51,690 nt of DNA from assembly GCF_000967495.1 (NCBI RefSeq), contig NZ_JXXU01000087.1, forward strand, positions 1-51,690, given 5' to 3'. This document shows positions 15,207-23,529 of this stretch, one piece after another. Each line of letters starts with the position of its first letter. The first letter of the stretch is position 1. This DNA comes from Vibrio neptunius (GTDB lineage: Bacteria > Pseudomonadota > Gammaproteobacteria > Enterobacterales > Vibrionaceae). The notes under the pieces were generated by a model. The model was given only the letters and a program-made list of their open reading frames with translations. It searched no databases and was not told where the DNA came from. A program made the position numbers and the translations under genes.

Positions 15207-16550
15207 ATGCAGGATAAGCACGGCCTTTTGACTGGTCCCATCCCTCTCGTGCTCCGTCAAATGACCATTCCGATGACTTTCGGCATGGTGGCTATTTTGA
15301 TGTTCAACTTGGTGGATACCTTTTTTATCTCTCTGCTCGGGACAGAAGCCCTTGCTGCCATCAGCTACACTTTCCCGGTGACCTTTGCGGTCAACTGCAT
15401 CACGATGGGAATCGGGGTCGGGCTATCAGCCAATATCGGCCGTCTGCTCGGGCAAGGACAATCCGAAGATGCAGCACGCTTCTCAAGTCATGGACTCGCG
15501 CTAGCGGTGACTTTAGTCGCTTTTGCATCTGGCTTAGGTTACTTCACCATTGACCCATTGTTCCTAGCACTCGGTGCAGAACAAGAACTGCTGCCCCTGA
15601 TAAACCAGTATATGCACATCTGGTACTTGACGATTCCATTACTTGTCGTCCCCATGGCAGGCAATAGCGCAATTCGTGCCACAGGAGATACCAAAACACC
15701 TGCCAAAATCATGATGCTGGCGGGCTTGATCAATGGTGTGCTCGATCCGTTACTGATTTTTGGTTATGGGCCATTTCCAGAGCTTGGCATTCAGGGGGCC
15801 GCCATCGCCAGTGCCCTAAGCTGGTTTGGCGCCTTAATCGGCTCACTGTATGTGTTGGTGAAAAGAGAAAAACTTCTCGCCTTACCCCGCTTCAAAACGC
15901 TATGGGCTGACTGGCGACAAATCCTAAAAATTGGCACTCCGGCAGCGCTCTCCAACGCGATGAACCCGTTGTCCGGTGCGATTCTGATGATGCTACTCTC
16001 CAGTCACGGCACCGCGGCAGTGGCCGCTTATGGTGCAGCCCAGCGTGTGGAATCTATCCTTATCATTGTTTTGATGTCGCTCACCTCTACCTTAACACCA
16101 TTCATTGCTCAAAATGTCGGGGCTAATAACCCTCAACGTAGCTTCGCTGGGCTATTTCTCAGCATGCGCTTCTCGCTGCTTTTCCAGTTTGGGATTTTTG
16201 TCATGATGGTTCCGCTGAGTATTCCACTTGCTGCGCTTTTCTCTCAAGAACAAGCAGTGAAAGATCTGCTTTGGCACTATTTGCTTGTCGTACCGTTCAG
16301 TTACGGTTTTCAGGGCATCGTCATGATGTTGGTGTCTGGCCTGAATGCACTGCATGAGCCGCTCAAAGCATTCCAATGGAGCTTTATGCGCCTATTCGCC
16401 TTTACCTTGCCTTGCGCATGGATGGGTAGCTACTTGTACGATATTGAAGGGCTATTTATAGGTATTGCGCTCGGCAATATATTGGGCGGCATTCTGGGTT
16501 ATCTTTACGCGTTGAGAGTCCGACGCCAATTCTTAGCAGAAGCCGCATAG
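15207..16550 (+). CDS. MATE family efflux transporter
   Basis: 447-residue multidrug and toxin extrusion family protein with about twelve membrane helices arranged as two similar halves. Typical segments are FNLVDTFFISLLGTEALAAIS near the N-terminus, the central GNSAIRATGDTKTPAKIM loop and GIQGAAIASALSWFGALIGSLYV. Members export cationic drugs or metabolites in exchange for sodium or protons; the substrate of this one is unknown. The ATG at 15207 follows the tpiA terminator, with only a weak RBS. Monocistronic, closed by a strong terminator. Confidence 0.9.
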   Translation: MQDKHGLLTGPIPLVLRQMTIPMTFGMVAILMFNLVDTFFISLLGTEALAAISYTFPVTFAVNCITMGIGVGLSANIGRLLGQGQSEDAARFSSHGLALAVTLVAFASGLGYFTIDPLFLALGAEQELLPLINQYMHIWYLTIPLLVVPMAGNSAIRATGDTKTPAKIMMLAGLINGVLDPLLIFGYGPFPELGIQGAAIASALSWFGALIGSLYVLVKREKLLALPRFKTLWADWRQILKIGTPAALSNAMNPLSGAILMMLLSSHGTAAVAAYGAAQRVESILIIVLMSLTSTLTPFIAQNVGANNPQRSFAGLFLSMRFSLLFQFGIFVMMVPLSIPLAALFSQEQAVKDLLWHYLLVVPFSYGFQGIVMMLVSGLNALHEPLKAFQWSFMRLFAFTLPCAWMGSYLYDIEGLFIGIALGNILGGILGYLYALRVRRQFLAEAA

Positions 16551-16551
16551 C

Positions 16552-16582
16552 AAAACACCGACCTTGAAGGTCGGTGTTTTTT
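16552..16582. terminator. Bidirectional terminator between the MATE gene and rraA
   Basis: AAAACACCGACCTT and AAGGTCGGTGTTTT arms are nearly perfect and meet in a very small loop, with T-runs on both strands, between convergent genes. Confidence 0.85.
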
Positions 16583-16595
16583 GATTCTTTACCAT

Positions 16596-17117
16596 TTAGT
16601 CGGCGATAAGCTCATCTTCTTCGTCGGTGTCGAGCTCAACATCCAATGGCTCTTGAGACAAGATAACACCAGTATTATCGGCGTAAAGGTAATCTTCGGG
16701 AATGAAAGTAACTCCCCCAAAATTGACGGGTATATCTACCTCGCCTACATTCTGCGATGCCGCTCCAACAGGAATTGAGGCCAAAGCTTGAATGCCGACA
16801 TTCATGTCTTCGAGATCATCAACCTCACGCACACAGCCATAAACGATCAAACCTTCCCATTCGTTTTCTTCAGCCAGTGACGCCAGTTCTGCATCAATCA
16901 AAGCACGGCGTAATGAACCACCTCCATCAATTAGCAGAACACGACCTAGGCCATCTTGTTCGAGCACTTCCCGAATCAGACCGTTGTCTTCAAAACACTT
17001 CACCGTCGTGATTTGTCCAGCAAATGAGGCACTGCCACCAAAATTGCTAAACATAGGTTCTACTACATCCACTTGTTCTGAGTAAATATCACATAAAGCC
17101 GACGTATTGTATTCCAT
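16596..17117 (-). CDS. rraA: Regulator of ribonuclease activity A
   Basis: 173-residue RraA, a trimeric protein that binds RNase E and dampens mRNA decay in E. coli. It has the expected MEYNTSALCDIY start, the VLLIDGGGSLRRAL segment and an acidic C-terminal tail (DTDEEDELIAD). The start at 17117 is supported by AAGGAAC; the longer frame to 17150 has no RBS. It lies directly downstream of menA on the same strand, the E. coli order, which supports the assignment over other RraA-like aldolase relatives. Confidence 0.94.
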   Translation of the reverse strand: MEYNTSALCDIYSEQVDVVEPMFSNFGGSASFAGQITTVKCFEDNGLIREVLEQDGLGRVLLIDGGGSLRRALIDAELASLAEENEWEGLIVYGCVREVDDLEDMNVGIQALASIPVGAASQNVGEVDIPVNFGGVTFIPEDYLYADNTGVILSQEPLDVELDTDEEDELIAD

Positions 17118-17193
17118 AGTGTTCCTTCCCATACGGTTCGTCATCTCCATCGAGTATATAGAGAGATCAAGTCATTGCAATGACAAGGCTCAA

Positions 17194-18111
17194 TTAACTG
17201 GCCAGAGTTTGAGCTATAACCACCCCAGCAAACAACAAGTTAGTGACCAGAGAGCACTTCACAATAACTGGCATCATTGGGGCGATCTGCGCAGGCTGCT
17301 GTGCTTGCCATACGGCTTTGCCGTGTCTGTAAATCACGAATACGCTCAACAAAAACGGAACGCTCAGCCAGACAGACGCTGGCTGAAGCAGCAGGTACAC
17401 AATAAACGCAAAGACAGCGCCAGCTAATAATAGCGCGTGATAATGCTTAGCATTTTTCTGCCCAAGACGAACGGCAACCGTGCGCTTTCCGCACTCTTCG
17501 TCGTTTTCAATATCCCGCATATTGTTGATGTTCAATACCGCGACTGCGAGTAAACCACAGCCTACTGAGGGCAAAACCAACAAAGGTGCAATAAGACCGG
17601 TGTGCAAAAAGAAGGTACCAGCTACACCAAGCAAACCAAAGAATATAAATACTGATATATCACCGAGCCCCACATAACCATAAGGCTTATTCCCGACCGT
17701 ATAAGCGATAGCAGCAACGATAGCCAGTATACCTAAGCCAATAAAAGTCAGAATGCTTTGCAGACTATCGAGCGCGTAAAAAACCAAAGCTAGCCCAGCA
17801 ATGATGGTCAAGCCAACATTAATCACAATCGCCAGCCTCATATTTGCCTGAGTCACTGCACCGGATTGTACAGCGCGCGTAGGGCCAAGGCGTTTGTCGT
17901 TGTCAGTGCCTTTTATCGCATCACCATAATCGTTCGCTAAGTTGGATAGGATCTGCAATAAGGTGGCCGTGACAAAGGCTAACAGGCCAATCACCCAAGA
18001 AAAATGATGAGTAGAATAGGCCAGCACACTACCGGTTAATATCGATACTAGTGCCAATGGCAGCGTTTTTGGTCGAGCGGCGTCGAGCCAGATACGTAAA
18101 GACTGTTTCAT
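17194..18111 (-). CDS. menA: 1,4-dihydroxy-2-naphthoate polyprenyltransferase
   Basis: Inner-membrane UbiA-superfamily prenyltransferase that attaches the isoprenoid chain to dihydroxynaphthoate to make demethylmenaquinone. The 305-residue chain has about eight or nine helices. The first aspartate-rich motif is NDYGDAIKGTDND (about 61-73) and the second is in NNMRDIENDEECGKRT. The start sits after an isolated promoter region. rraA follows 76 bases downstream. The gene implies menaquinone-based anaerobic respiration in the host. Confidence 0.95.
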   Translation of the reverse strand: MKQSLRIWLDAARPKTLPLALVSILTGSVLAYSTHHFSWVIGLLAFVTATLLQILSNLANDYGDAIKGTDNDKRLGPTRAVQSGAVTQANMRLAIVINVGLTIIAGLALVFYALDSLQSILTFIGLGILAIVAAIAYTVGNKPYGYVGLGDISVFIFFGLLGVAGTFFLHTGLIAPLLVLPSVGCGLLAVAVLNINNMRDIENDEECGKRTVAVRLGQKNAKHYHALLLAGAVFAFIVYLLLQPASVWLSVPFLLSVFVIYRHGKAVWQAQQPAQIAPMMPVIVKCSLVTNLLFAGVVIAQTLAS

Positions 18112-18174
18112 ACTGACTAGTGTAGTCTCATTGTAGAGTACAAGAATTGTGGCACATCAAAGTTCACGTAGAAA

Positions 18175-18201
18175 CAAAAAAGGCCACCGACGTGACCTTT
18201 T
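18175..18201 (-). terminator. efp terminator
   Basis: Read on the minus strand, GGTCAC and GTGGCC arms with a GTCG loop, preceded by AAAA and followed by TTTTTT. It is just downstream of efp and upstream of menA. Confidence 0.75.
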
Positions 18202-18224
18202 CTAAATCATGAGTAAGTTTACGC

Positions 18225-18791
18225 TTACTTAACGCGACCTACGTATTCACCAGAACGAGTGTCTACTTTGATCACTTCACCAATAGAGATGAACAGAGGT
18301 ACTCGTACTACGGCACCTGTCGTTAGTGTTGCTGGCTTACCGCCCGTACCTTGCGTGTCACCCTTAAGGCCAGGATCAGTATCCGTTACTTCCAGCTCAA
18401 CGAAGTTTGGTGGTGTCACAACAATAGGGTTGCCGTTCCAAAGAGTCAGCATACAAGAATCGTTCTCAACCAACCACTTCGCATTTTCGCCAACGGCTTT
18501 GACATCCGCTGCAATTTGTTCGAATGTTTCGTTGTTCATGAAGTGGTAGAATTCACCGTCGTTGTACAGGTAGTCCAGGTCGATATCCATGACGTCTGCA
18601 ACTTCTACCGTGTCGCCTGACTTGAATGTCTTCTCTAGAACTTTGCCTGAAAGCAGTTTACGGATTTTAACGCGGTTAAATGCCTGACCTTTGCCTGGTT
18701 TTACATACTCGTTTTCGAGAATGACACAAGGCTCATTATCAAGCATAATTTTAAGACCGCCTTTGAATTCATTCGTGCTAACAGTAGCCAT
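18225..18791 (-). CDS. efp: Elongation factor P
   Basis: Ribosome-binding factor that relieves stalling at polyproline stretches. 188 residues, three beta-barrel domains. The tip loop YVKPGKGQAF places Lys34, the residue modified with beta-lysine in E. coli. The C-terminal VRVPLFISIGEVIKVDTRSGEYVGRVK is the EF-P signature. Divergently adjacent, 33 bases away, is epmB, which makes the beta-lysine used for that modification; epmA is not in the window. Confidence 0.98.
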   Translation of the reverse strand: MATVSTNEFKGGLKIMLDNEPCVILENEYVKPGKGQAFNRVKIRKLLSGKVLEKTFKSGDTVEVADVMDIDLDYLYNDGEFYHFMNNETFEQIAADVKAVGENAKWLVENDSCMLTLWNGNPIVVTPPNFVELEVTDTDPGLKGDTQGTGGKPATLTTGAVVRVPLFISIGEVIKVDTRSGEYVGRVK

Positions 18792-18824
18792 TTTTTCCTC
18801 TTACCATTCTTCGAGTTAAATTTA

Positions 18825-19847
18825 ATGCCGCACATCATAACCCGAAAAGTCGAATCTGTTGAGCAAAACTGGCTCAAACAGCTAGCGAATGGGATCTCTG
18901 ATCCTGAAAAACTTCTACTACAACTGGAAATTGATCCTTCTCCCTGGCAAGGCGGATTTGAAGCGCGCAAACTGTTCGCCCAACGAGTTCCACAAAGTTT
19001 TGTGGATCGAATGGAGAAAGGCAATCCATTGGATCCTTTGCTGCGTCAGGTTTTACCACTCTCAGAAGAGTTTGACGTACATTCTGGCTACTCTAATGAT
19101 CCTTTGGAAGAACAGGACAACCAAATACCAGGTTTACTACACAAATACCGCAACCGAGCCTTGATGATCGTAAAAGGTGGTTGCGCGATCAATTGCCGCT
19201 ATTGCTTTCGTCGTCACTTCCCTTACAGCGAAAACAAAGGCAGTAAATCGGTATGGGCTAAGAGCTTAGATTATATACGCCAACATCCAGAGCTGAATGA
19301 AATCATTCTTTCAGGAGGGGATCCTCTGATGGCAAAAGATGAGGAGCTGCGTTGGTTGATCGATCAAATAGCGGATATCCAACATATTAAGCGGCTGAGA
19401 ATTCATTCTCGCTTGCCCGTTGTGATCCCAGACCGAATAACCACCTCGCTGGCTGAATTGCTTATGACGACCCGTTTGCAGGTGATTATGGTCATGCACA
19501 TCAATCACGTCAATGAGATCAATCAGCAGCTGATAAATGCTTTAAGTACGCTAAAGCACTCGGGTGTGACTTTGCTAAACCAGGGCGTAATGCTTAAAGG
19601 CGTCAATGACAGCGTTGAGGCTCAAGTTGCGCTCAGCGAAGCACTATTCGATGCGGGTGTGCTGCCCTACTACATGCACGTATTGGATAAGGTGCAAGGT
19701 GCAGCGCACTTTTTTGTTTCAGACCAACAAGCTAAACAGATCATGGCAGGGGTCATTGAACGAGTGTCCGGCTATCTGGTCCCTAAATTAACCAGAGAAA
19801 TCGGCGGTAGATCCAGCAAAACACCATTAGATCTGCATTTAGAATGA
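18825..19847 (+). CDS. epmB: EF-P (R)-beta-lysylation protein EpmB (lysine 2,3-aminomutase)
   Basis: Radical SAM, PLP-dependent aminomutase converting (S)-alpha-lysine to (R)-beta-lysine, which EpmA then attaches to EF-P Lys34. 340 residues, the short EpmB type rather than the longer clostridial enzyme. The cluster-binding motif is CAINCRYCFRRHF, with three cysteines spaced 3 and 2 apart. LSGGDPLM and IHSRLPVVIP follow as in the family. The start lies in the short divergent gap to efp, so the two promoters overlap. Confidence 0.95.
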   Translation: MPHIITRKVESVEQNWLKQLANGISDPEKLLLQLEIDPSPWQGGFEARKLFAQRVPQSFVDRMEKGNPLDPLLRQVLPLSEEFDVHSGYSNDPLEEQDNQIPGLLHKYRNRALMIVKGGCAINCRYCFRRHFPYSENKGSKSVWAKSLDYIRQHPELNEIILSGGDPLMAKDEELRWLIDQIADIQHIKRLRIHSRLPVVIPDRITTSLAELLMTTRLQVIMVMHINHVNEINQQLINALSTLKHSGVTLLNQGVMLKGVNDSVEAQVALSEALFDAGVLPYYMHVLDKVQGAAHFFVSDQQAKQIMAGVIERVSGYLVPKLTREIGGRSSKTPLDLHLE

Positions 19848-19947
19848 TGGTGAAAAGCAAACTGGGTTTGCCCTCATTGATTAGGTTGGCATAGTTGTGG
19901 CGAGCGTACTTTGGTCGTAATAGGCTTGCCTTCAATCTGCTCACAGT

Positions 19948-20020
19948 TATTTATCCTAAAGATAAATATCTTTTGTTCGCCTAAACCGAAGCCACTCGGC
20001 ATACTCCACGGTTTAGGAGA
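19948..20020 (+). promoter_or_regulatory. Structured leader sequestering the MgtC-family RBS
   Basis: Upstream of the gene at 20026, TATTTATC (19948-19955) pairs with GATAAATA (19961-19968). A second perfect 9-bp stem, CCTAAACCG (19980-19988) with CGGTTTAGG (20009-20017), includes the first bases of the Shine-Dalgarno AGGAGA (20015-20020). CCTAAA also occurs in the first hairpin loop, so the RBS strand has two possible partners. This resembles a translational control leader; the trigger is unknown. Confidence 0.45.
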
Positions 20021-20025
20021 ACACT

Positions 20026-20535
20026 ATGCACATGTTACTAGATCCCTTGCTCGACCTAGGTCCATTTGATTGGAATGCCTTACTGTGCTGCGCGTTCAAT
20101 GGCCTGCTAATTGGTGCCGAACGCCAGACACGAGGTAAACCTGTCGGGATCAGGACTTCCATTCTAATCATCGCTGGTACTTACCTTTTTATGTCGATGG
20201 CAGTCTCTCTTTCACCTAATACTTTAGATCAAGCACGGGTGCTAGGTCAGATCATTACCGGTGTTGGCTTCTTAGGCGCTGGTGTGATGATGACATTAGA
20301 TGGCAAAATTCATGGCGTAACGTCGGCTGCCGTGATTTGGTTACTGGCAGCATTAGGACTAATGATTGGTCTCGGCTATTCGCAGCAATCTGTTGTTCTT
20401 ACGGGACTAGCACTGGTTGTTCTGTTAGGAGTCGATAAAGCCGAGAATCGAATTAAAGCCTTACGTCGGGGTGTGCATCAGAAAATTCAGCAGCGCAAGC
20501 GTTCAAATGTCAGAAAGAAAAATGCTTCGAACTAA
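20026..20535 (+). CDS. MgtC/SapB family membrane protein
   Basis: 169-residue inner-membrane protein of the MgtC/SapB family, with about four helices. The signature is LLIGAERQTRGKPVGIRT (about 31-48), followed by GQIITGVGFLGAGVMM. The C-terminus is a short basic cytoplasmic tail (QQRKRSNVRKK). It lacks the extra C-terminal domain of Salmonella MgtC, so a role in magnesium starvation or virulence should not be assumed. The likely start is the first ATG, although a second lies two codons later. Monocistronic, closed by a bidirectional terminator shared with pfkA. Confidence 0.88.
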   Translation: MHMLLDPLLDLGPFDWNALLCCAFNGLLIGAERQTRGKPVGIRTSILIIAGTYLFMSMAVSLSPNTLDQARVLGQIITGVGFLGAGVMMTLDGKIHGVTSAAVIWLLAALGLMIGLGYSQQSVVLTGLALVVLLGVDKAENRIKALRRGVHQKIQQRKRSNVRKKNASN

Positions 20536-20541
20536 GCATAA

Positions 20542-20567
20542 AAAAACCACCCATTTGGGTGGTTTTT
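20542..20567. terminator. Bidirectional terminator between the MgtC-family gene and pfkA
   Basis: AAAAACCACCC and GGGTGGTTTTT arms with an ATTT loop between convergent genes. Confidence 0.88.
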
Positions 20568-20583
20568 ATCAATTCATTGCCGT

Positions 20584-21546
20584 TTAAAACAACTCTTCCG
20601 CAACTTTGTACAAGTCTTCACGTACAGGGCGCTGCATATTCTCAATGGCATCGATAATATCGTGGTGAACCAGCTGCTCTTTCTGGATACCGACACAACG
20701 ACCGCCATGGCCATCCATAAGAAGATGAACGGCGTAGTTGCCCATACGAGATGCAAGAACACGGTCAAATGCCGTTGGGCGACCACCACGCTGGATGTGA
20801 CCAAGAACCGTTGCACGAGTTTCGCGACCCGTTGCCGTTTCAATCTCTTTCGCCAGTTCGTTAGCATCCATCATCAGTTCAGTCAGTGCAATAATGGCGT
20901 GCTTCTTACCTTTTTTGATACCGTCCTGAATGTTGTTGATAAGTTTCTCTTTATCTAGACCAGTTTCAGGGGTGATGATGTACTCACAACCACCAGCAAT
21001 CGCCGACATCAGAGTCAGGTCACCACAATGGCGGCCCATAATCTCAACAATAGAAATTCGCTGGTGAGAAGAAGAAGTGTCACGTAGGCGGTCAATGGCA
21101 TCGATAACGGTATTCAAAGCGGTCAGGTAACCGATTGTGTAATCCGTACCAGCAATATCATTATCGATAGTGCCCGGTAAGCCAACGCATGGGTAACCCA
21201 TTTCAGTCAGCTTCTTTGCTCCCATGTAAGAACCATCACCACCGACGACAACCAGCGCTTCGATACCATGCTTCTTCAGGTTTTCAATCGCTTTCTCACG
21301 AACAGCCACCTCTTTAAACTCAGGGAAACGAGCTGAGCCTAGGAAAGTACCGCCTTTGTTGATCACATCAGATACACTTGAACGATCAAGCTTCTCGATA
21401 CGGTCTTCATAAAGGCCTAGGTACCCGTCATAAACGCCGTACACTTCTAAACCTTCCGATAGAGCTGTACGTACCACACCTCGAACTGCTGCGTTCATGC
21501 CTGGTGCGTCACCGCCACTTGTCAAAACACCGATCTTCTTAATCAT
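20584..21546 (-). CDS. pfkA: ATP-dependent 6-phosphofructokinase
   Basis: Phosphorylates fructose 6-phosphate to fructose 1,6-bisphosphate, the committed glycolytic step. 320 residues, exactly the E. coli PfkA length. Signatures are the N-terminal IGVLTSGGDAPGMNAAVRG, VVGGDGSYMGA, the catalytic GTIDNDIAGTDYTIG segment with its Asp, and EIMGRHCGDL. I start at MIKKIGVL behind GAGGGTGA; a GTG two codons upstream is possible but lies within that RBS. It follows fieF on the same strand, as in E. coli, but with a 287-base gap and thus its own promoter. Confidence 0.97.
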   Translation of the reverse strand: MIKKIGVLTSGGDAPGMNAAVRGVVRTALSEGLEVYGVYDGYLGLYEDRIEKLDRSSVSDVINKGGTFLGSARFPEFKEVAVREKAIENLKKHGIEALVVVGGDGSYMGAKKLTEMGYPCVGLPGTIDNDIAGTDYTIGYLTALNTVIDAIDRLRDTSSSHQRISIVEIMGRHCGDLTLMSAIAGGCEYIITPETGLDKEKLINNIQDGIKKGKKHAIIALTELMMDANELAKEIETATGRETRATVLGHIQRGGRPTAFDRVLASRMGNYAVHLLMDGHGGRCVGIQKEQLVHHDIIDAIENMQRPVREDLYKVAEELF

Positions 21547-21833
21547 GCTCACCCTCGATTTTTTTGGGAATCTTATTTCAACTTTTACGTCAGCAATTTA
21601 CAAATAAATTCCCGACAAGATTCTTATAGCTGTGCAATATGTTACCTTGACGCCCAAGGAATACTACTTTTATTTGCACAGAATTATGTAACTTTTCTAC
21701 TTATGTAAGAGTATTACAGCTTTGCGCTGCCACTGGTTTGATACATATCAGAATACCAACGAATTGTGCGCTCGATGAAAAGATAGACAATAAACGGCTC
21801 ATTGTCGCTTGAGGTAATATCTCGAAAGCCACA
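21547..21833 (-). other. pfkA upstream region with split palindrome
   Basis: 287 bases between fieF and pfkA, with no gene. It contains CTGTGCAA (21630-21637) and its exact reverse complement TTGCACAG (21674-21681), centres 44 bases apart. Each half could be one operator half or part of a looped pair. The pfkA promoter is presumably here. Confidence 0.45.
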
Positions 21834-22742
21834 CTACCAATCTTGAGCCTTTTGATTTTTCTCCGGCCCGAGCACAACAGAATAGGGATCCTGATGGATA
21901 AGTACATCAGCATGTGGGAACAGATCCATCAGCCGACTCTCAACCAGATCAGAGATGCGATGCGCTTCAATCAGAGGAATCTGATCTTCGAGTTCTAAGT
22001 GCAACTGAATAAAGCGTGTCGGCCCCGACATACGGGTTCTTAGCTGGTGCACACCGAGAACTTCTTCGACAGATAAACAACACGCTCTGATTTGTTCCAA
22101 CTCTTCATCCGGTAACTTTCGGTCCAGCAATGTCTGAATCGCTTCTCTAACCATTTGAACAGCACTATACAAAATGTATAGACCAATACCCACAGCAAAC
22201 ACAGCATCCGCTTGAGTAACCCCAAACCAACTCAGCCCTAATGCCAACATGATCGCTGCGTTCATGTATAAATCTGACTGATAATGCAAGGAGTCTGCAG
22301 CAATCGCCTGACTGCCGGTTTGTCTAACAACGTGTTTCTGGAACTGTACCAAAGCAAAAGTGACAGCAATGGCGAACATACTCACGTACACCCCGTACTC
22401 GGGAGATTGCAACTCATGAGGCCTGAAGAAACGCTCAATACCATTGAGGATCAAAAAGACGGCAGAGCCAGAAATAAACATCGCCTGAGCCAATGCAGCC
22501 AAAGACTCAGCTTTACCGTGGCCGTAGGTATGCTCCCTATCGGCTGGTTGGAGTGAATACCTGACAACAAAAAGGTTGACCAAAGACGCTGCAATATCAA
22601 GCATAGAGTCGATTAATGAAGCGAGTAAACTCACCGACCCCGTAACCCACCAAGCGGCCAGTTTTACCACCAGCAGTAAAGTGGCAACAATCGTAGCTGT
22701 CCAAGCAGCCAGTGTCACCAAACGTGCATATTCGTGTTTCAT
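21834..22742 (-). CDS. fieF: Cation diffusion facilitator FieF
   Basis: Proton-driven exporter of ferrous iron and zinc, a homodimeric CDF-family protein with six helices and a cytoplasmic metal-binding domain. At 302 residues it is near E. coli FieF length. The transport site is intact at the same numbering: Asp45 and Asp49 in LIDSMLDIAAS, and His153 and Asp157 in LHYQSDLYMNA. The C-terminal domain contains HQLRTRMSGPTRFIQLHLE and the HADVLIHQDP metal ligands. The order cpxP-fieF-pfkA is as in E. coli. Confidence 0.95.
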   Translation of the reverse strand: MKHEYARLVTLAAWTATIVATLLLVVKLAAWWVTGSVSLLASLIDSMLDIAASLVNLFVVRYSLQPADREHTYGHGKAESLAALAQAMFISGSAVFLILNGIERFFRPHELQSPEYGVYVSMFAIAVTFALVQFQKHVVRQTGSQAIAADSLHYQSDLYMNAAIMLALGLSWFGVTQADAVFAVGIGLYILYSAVQMVREAIQTLLDRKLPDEELEQIRACCLSVEEVLGVHQLRTRMSGPTRFIQLHLELEDQIPLIEAHRISDLVESRLMDLFPHADVLIHQDPYSVVLGPEKNQKAQDW

Positions 22743-22806
22743 AAAGTAAAGCGTTTGAAAAACATTACCTTAAGTATAACGCGCCAATTGTTGAATAAAA
22801 ATGATA

Positions 22807-22830
22807 CAAAAAAGCGGCCCATCGGCCGCT
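22807..22830 (-). terminator. cpxP terminator
   Basis: On the minus strand AGCGGCC and GGCCGCT arms with a GATG loop, then TTTTTT. It ends 12 bases after the cpxP stop and lies upstream of fieF. Confidence 0.82.
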
Positions 22831-22842
22831 GCTGTTATCGCT

Positions 22843-23340
22843 CTATGCTTCACTGTCACTTAGGCGTTCTTGCATCTTGTTGAACCGCTTTTCCGCCCGT
22901 TCTTTTTGCAGTTCTACGTATTTGGTTTTCTGTTCTGGAGTAAGGATACTCAGCATCTGATGTTGTTTTTCCAGCATTTTAACTTTACGTTCAGTCTGTT
23001 GTTCTACCATTTGCTTAGCCAGTTCATTCGCGGCTACCTGATCAAATGTATCTGCGAGTACCAAAGCTTGTAACTTTTCTTTGTTGGCTTGCATTTCAGC
23101 ATGGTGAGCTTCGAAGTTTTGTTTAAACTCGGCTTTCATCTGTGTTTTAGACGTTTCACGCAACGCTTTTATTTGCTCTTTCTGTGCATCTGTTAAATCA
23201 AGCTGACGCATGATGCCGCGATCAAAACCAAACTCACCGTGAGAACCTTTTTTATGATCTTTAGCAGCGAAAGCACTCGCTGTACCCAGAGTCAGAGGAA
23301 GAATCATCGCCGCCAATAACAGTTTCTTTGCAGTTTTCAT
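22843..23340 (-). CDS. cpxP: Periplasmic stress adaptor CpxP
   Basis: Small periplasmic protein of the CpxP/Spy family that inhibits the CpxA sensor and binds misfolded proteins. 165 residues from the chosen start MKTAKKLLLAAMILP, giving a signal peptide ending near SAFA; a longer frame to 23415 would spoil the signal. Two LTxxQ motifs are present (LTDAQKEQIKALR and LTPEQKTKYVELQ), with a long charged helical region between. It is divergent from cpxRA across a CpxR site, so it should be an output and feedback inhibitor of that system. Confidence 0.92.
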   Translation of the reverse strand: MKTAKKLLLAAMILPLTLGTASAFAAKDHKKGSHGEFGFDRGIMRQLDLTDAQKEQIKALRETSKTQMKAEFKQNFEAHHAEMQANKEKLQALVLADTFDQVAANELAKQMVEQQTERKVKMLEKQHQMLSILTPEQKTKYVELQKERAEKRFNKMQERLSDSEA

Positions 23341-23416
23341 AATCGTACCTTTCATATCCAGAGGAATGGAATCAAGCTGTCTATACAGCGCTTGAGTGTA
23401 GAATACGAACTGCAAC

Positions 23417-23452
23417 GTAAAGTGACGTCTAGAGAGCGTAAATAATCGTAAA
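23417..23452. promoter_or_regulatory. CpxR binding site between cpxP and cpxR
   Basis: A perfect CpxR box, GTAAA-N5-GTAAA, lies at 23438-23452, with a further GTAAA at 23417-23421. The site is in the 189-base divergent gap, so phosphorylated CpxR is expected to control both cpxP and its own operon. Motif match seen; regulation inferred from E. coli. Confidence 0.85.
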
Positions 23453-23529
23453 GAGCAAAATTTAGACTAAAGCTCTCAAGGAATAATCAGTAATATTAGA
23501 TTAACCGATAAGATTGAGAGATATATTCC

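Noticed and set aside
22807..22843. CpxQ-like small RNA from the cpxP 3' end
   Set aside because: The 3' untranslated part is only about 36 bases and I could not identify the conserved seed region; the enterobacterial sRNA cannot be claimed here.
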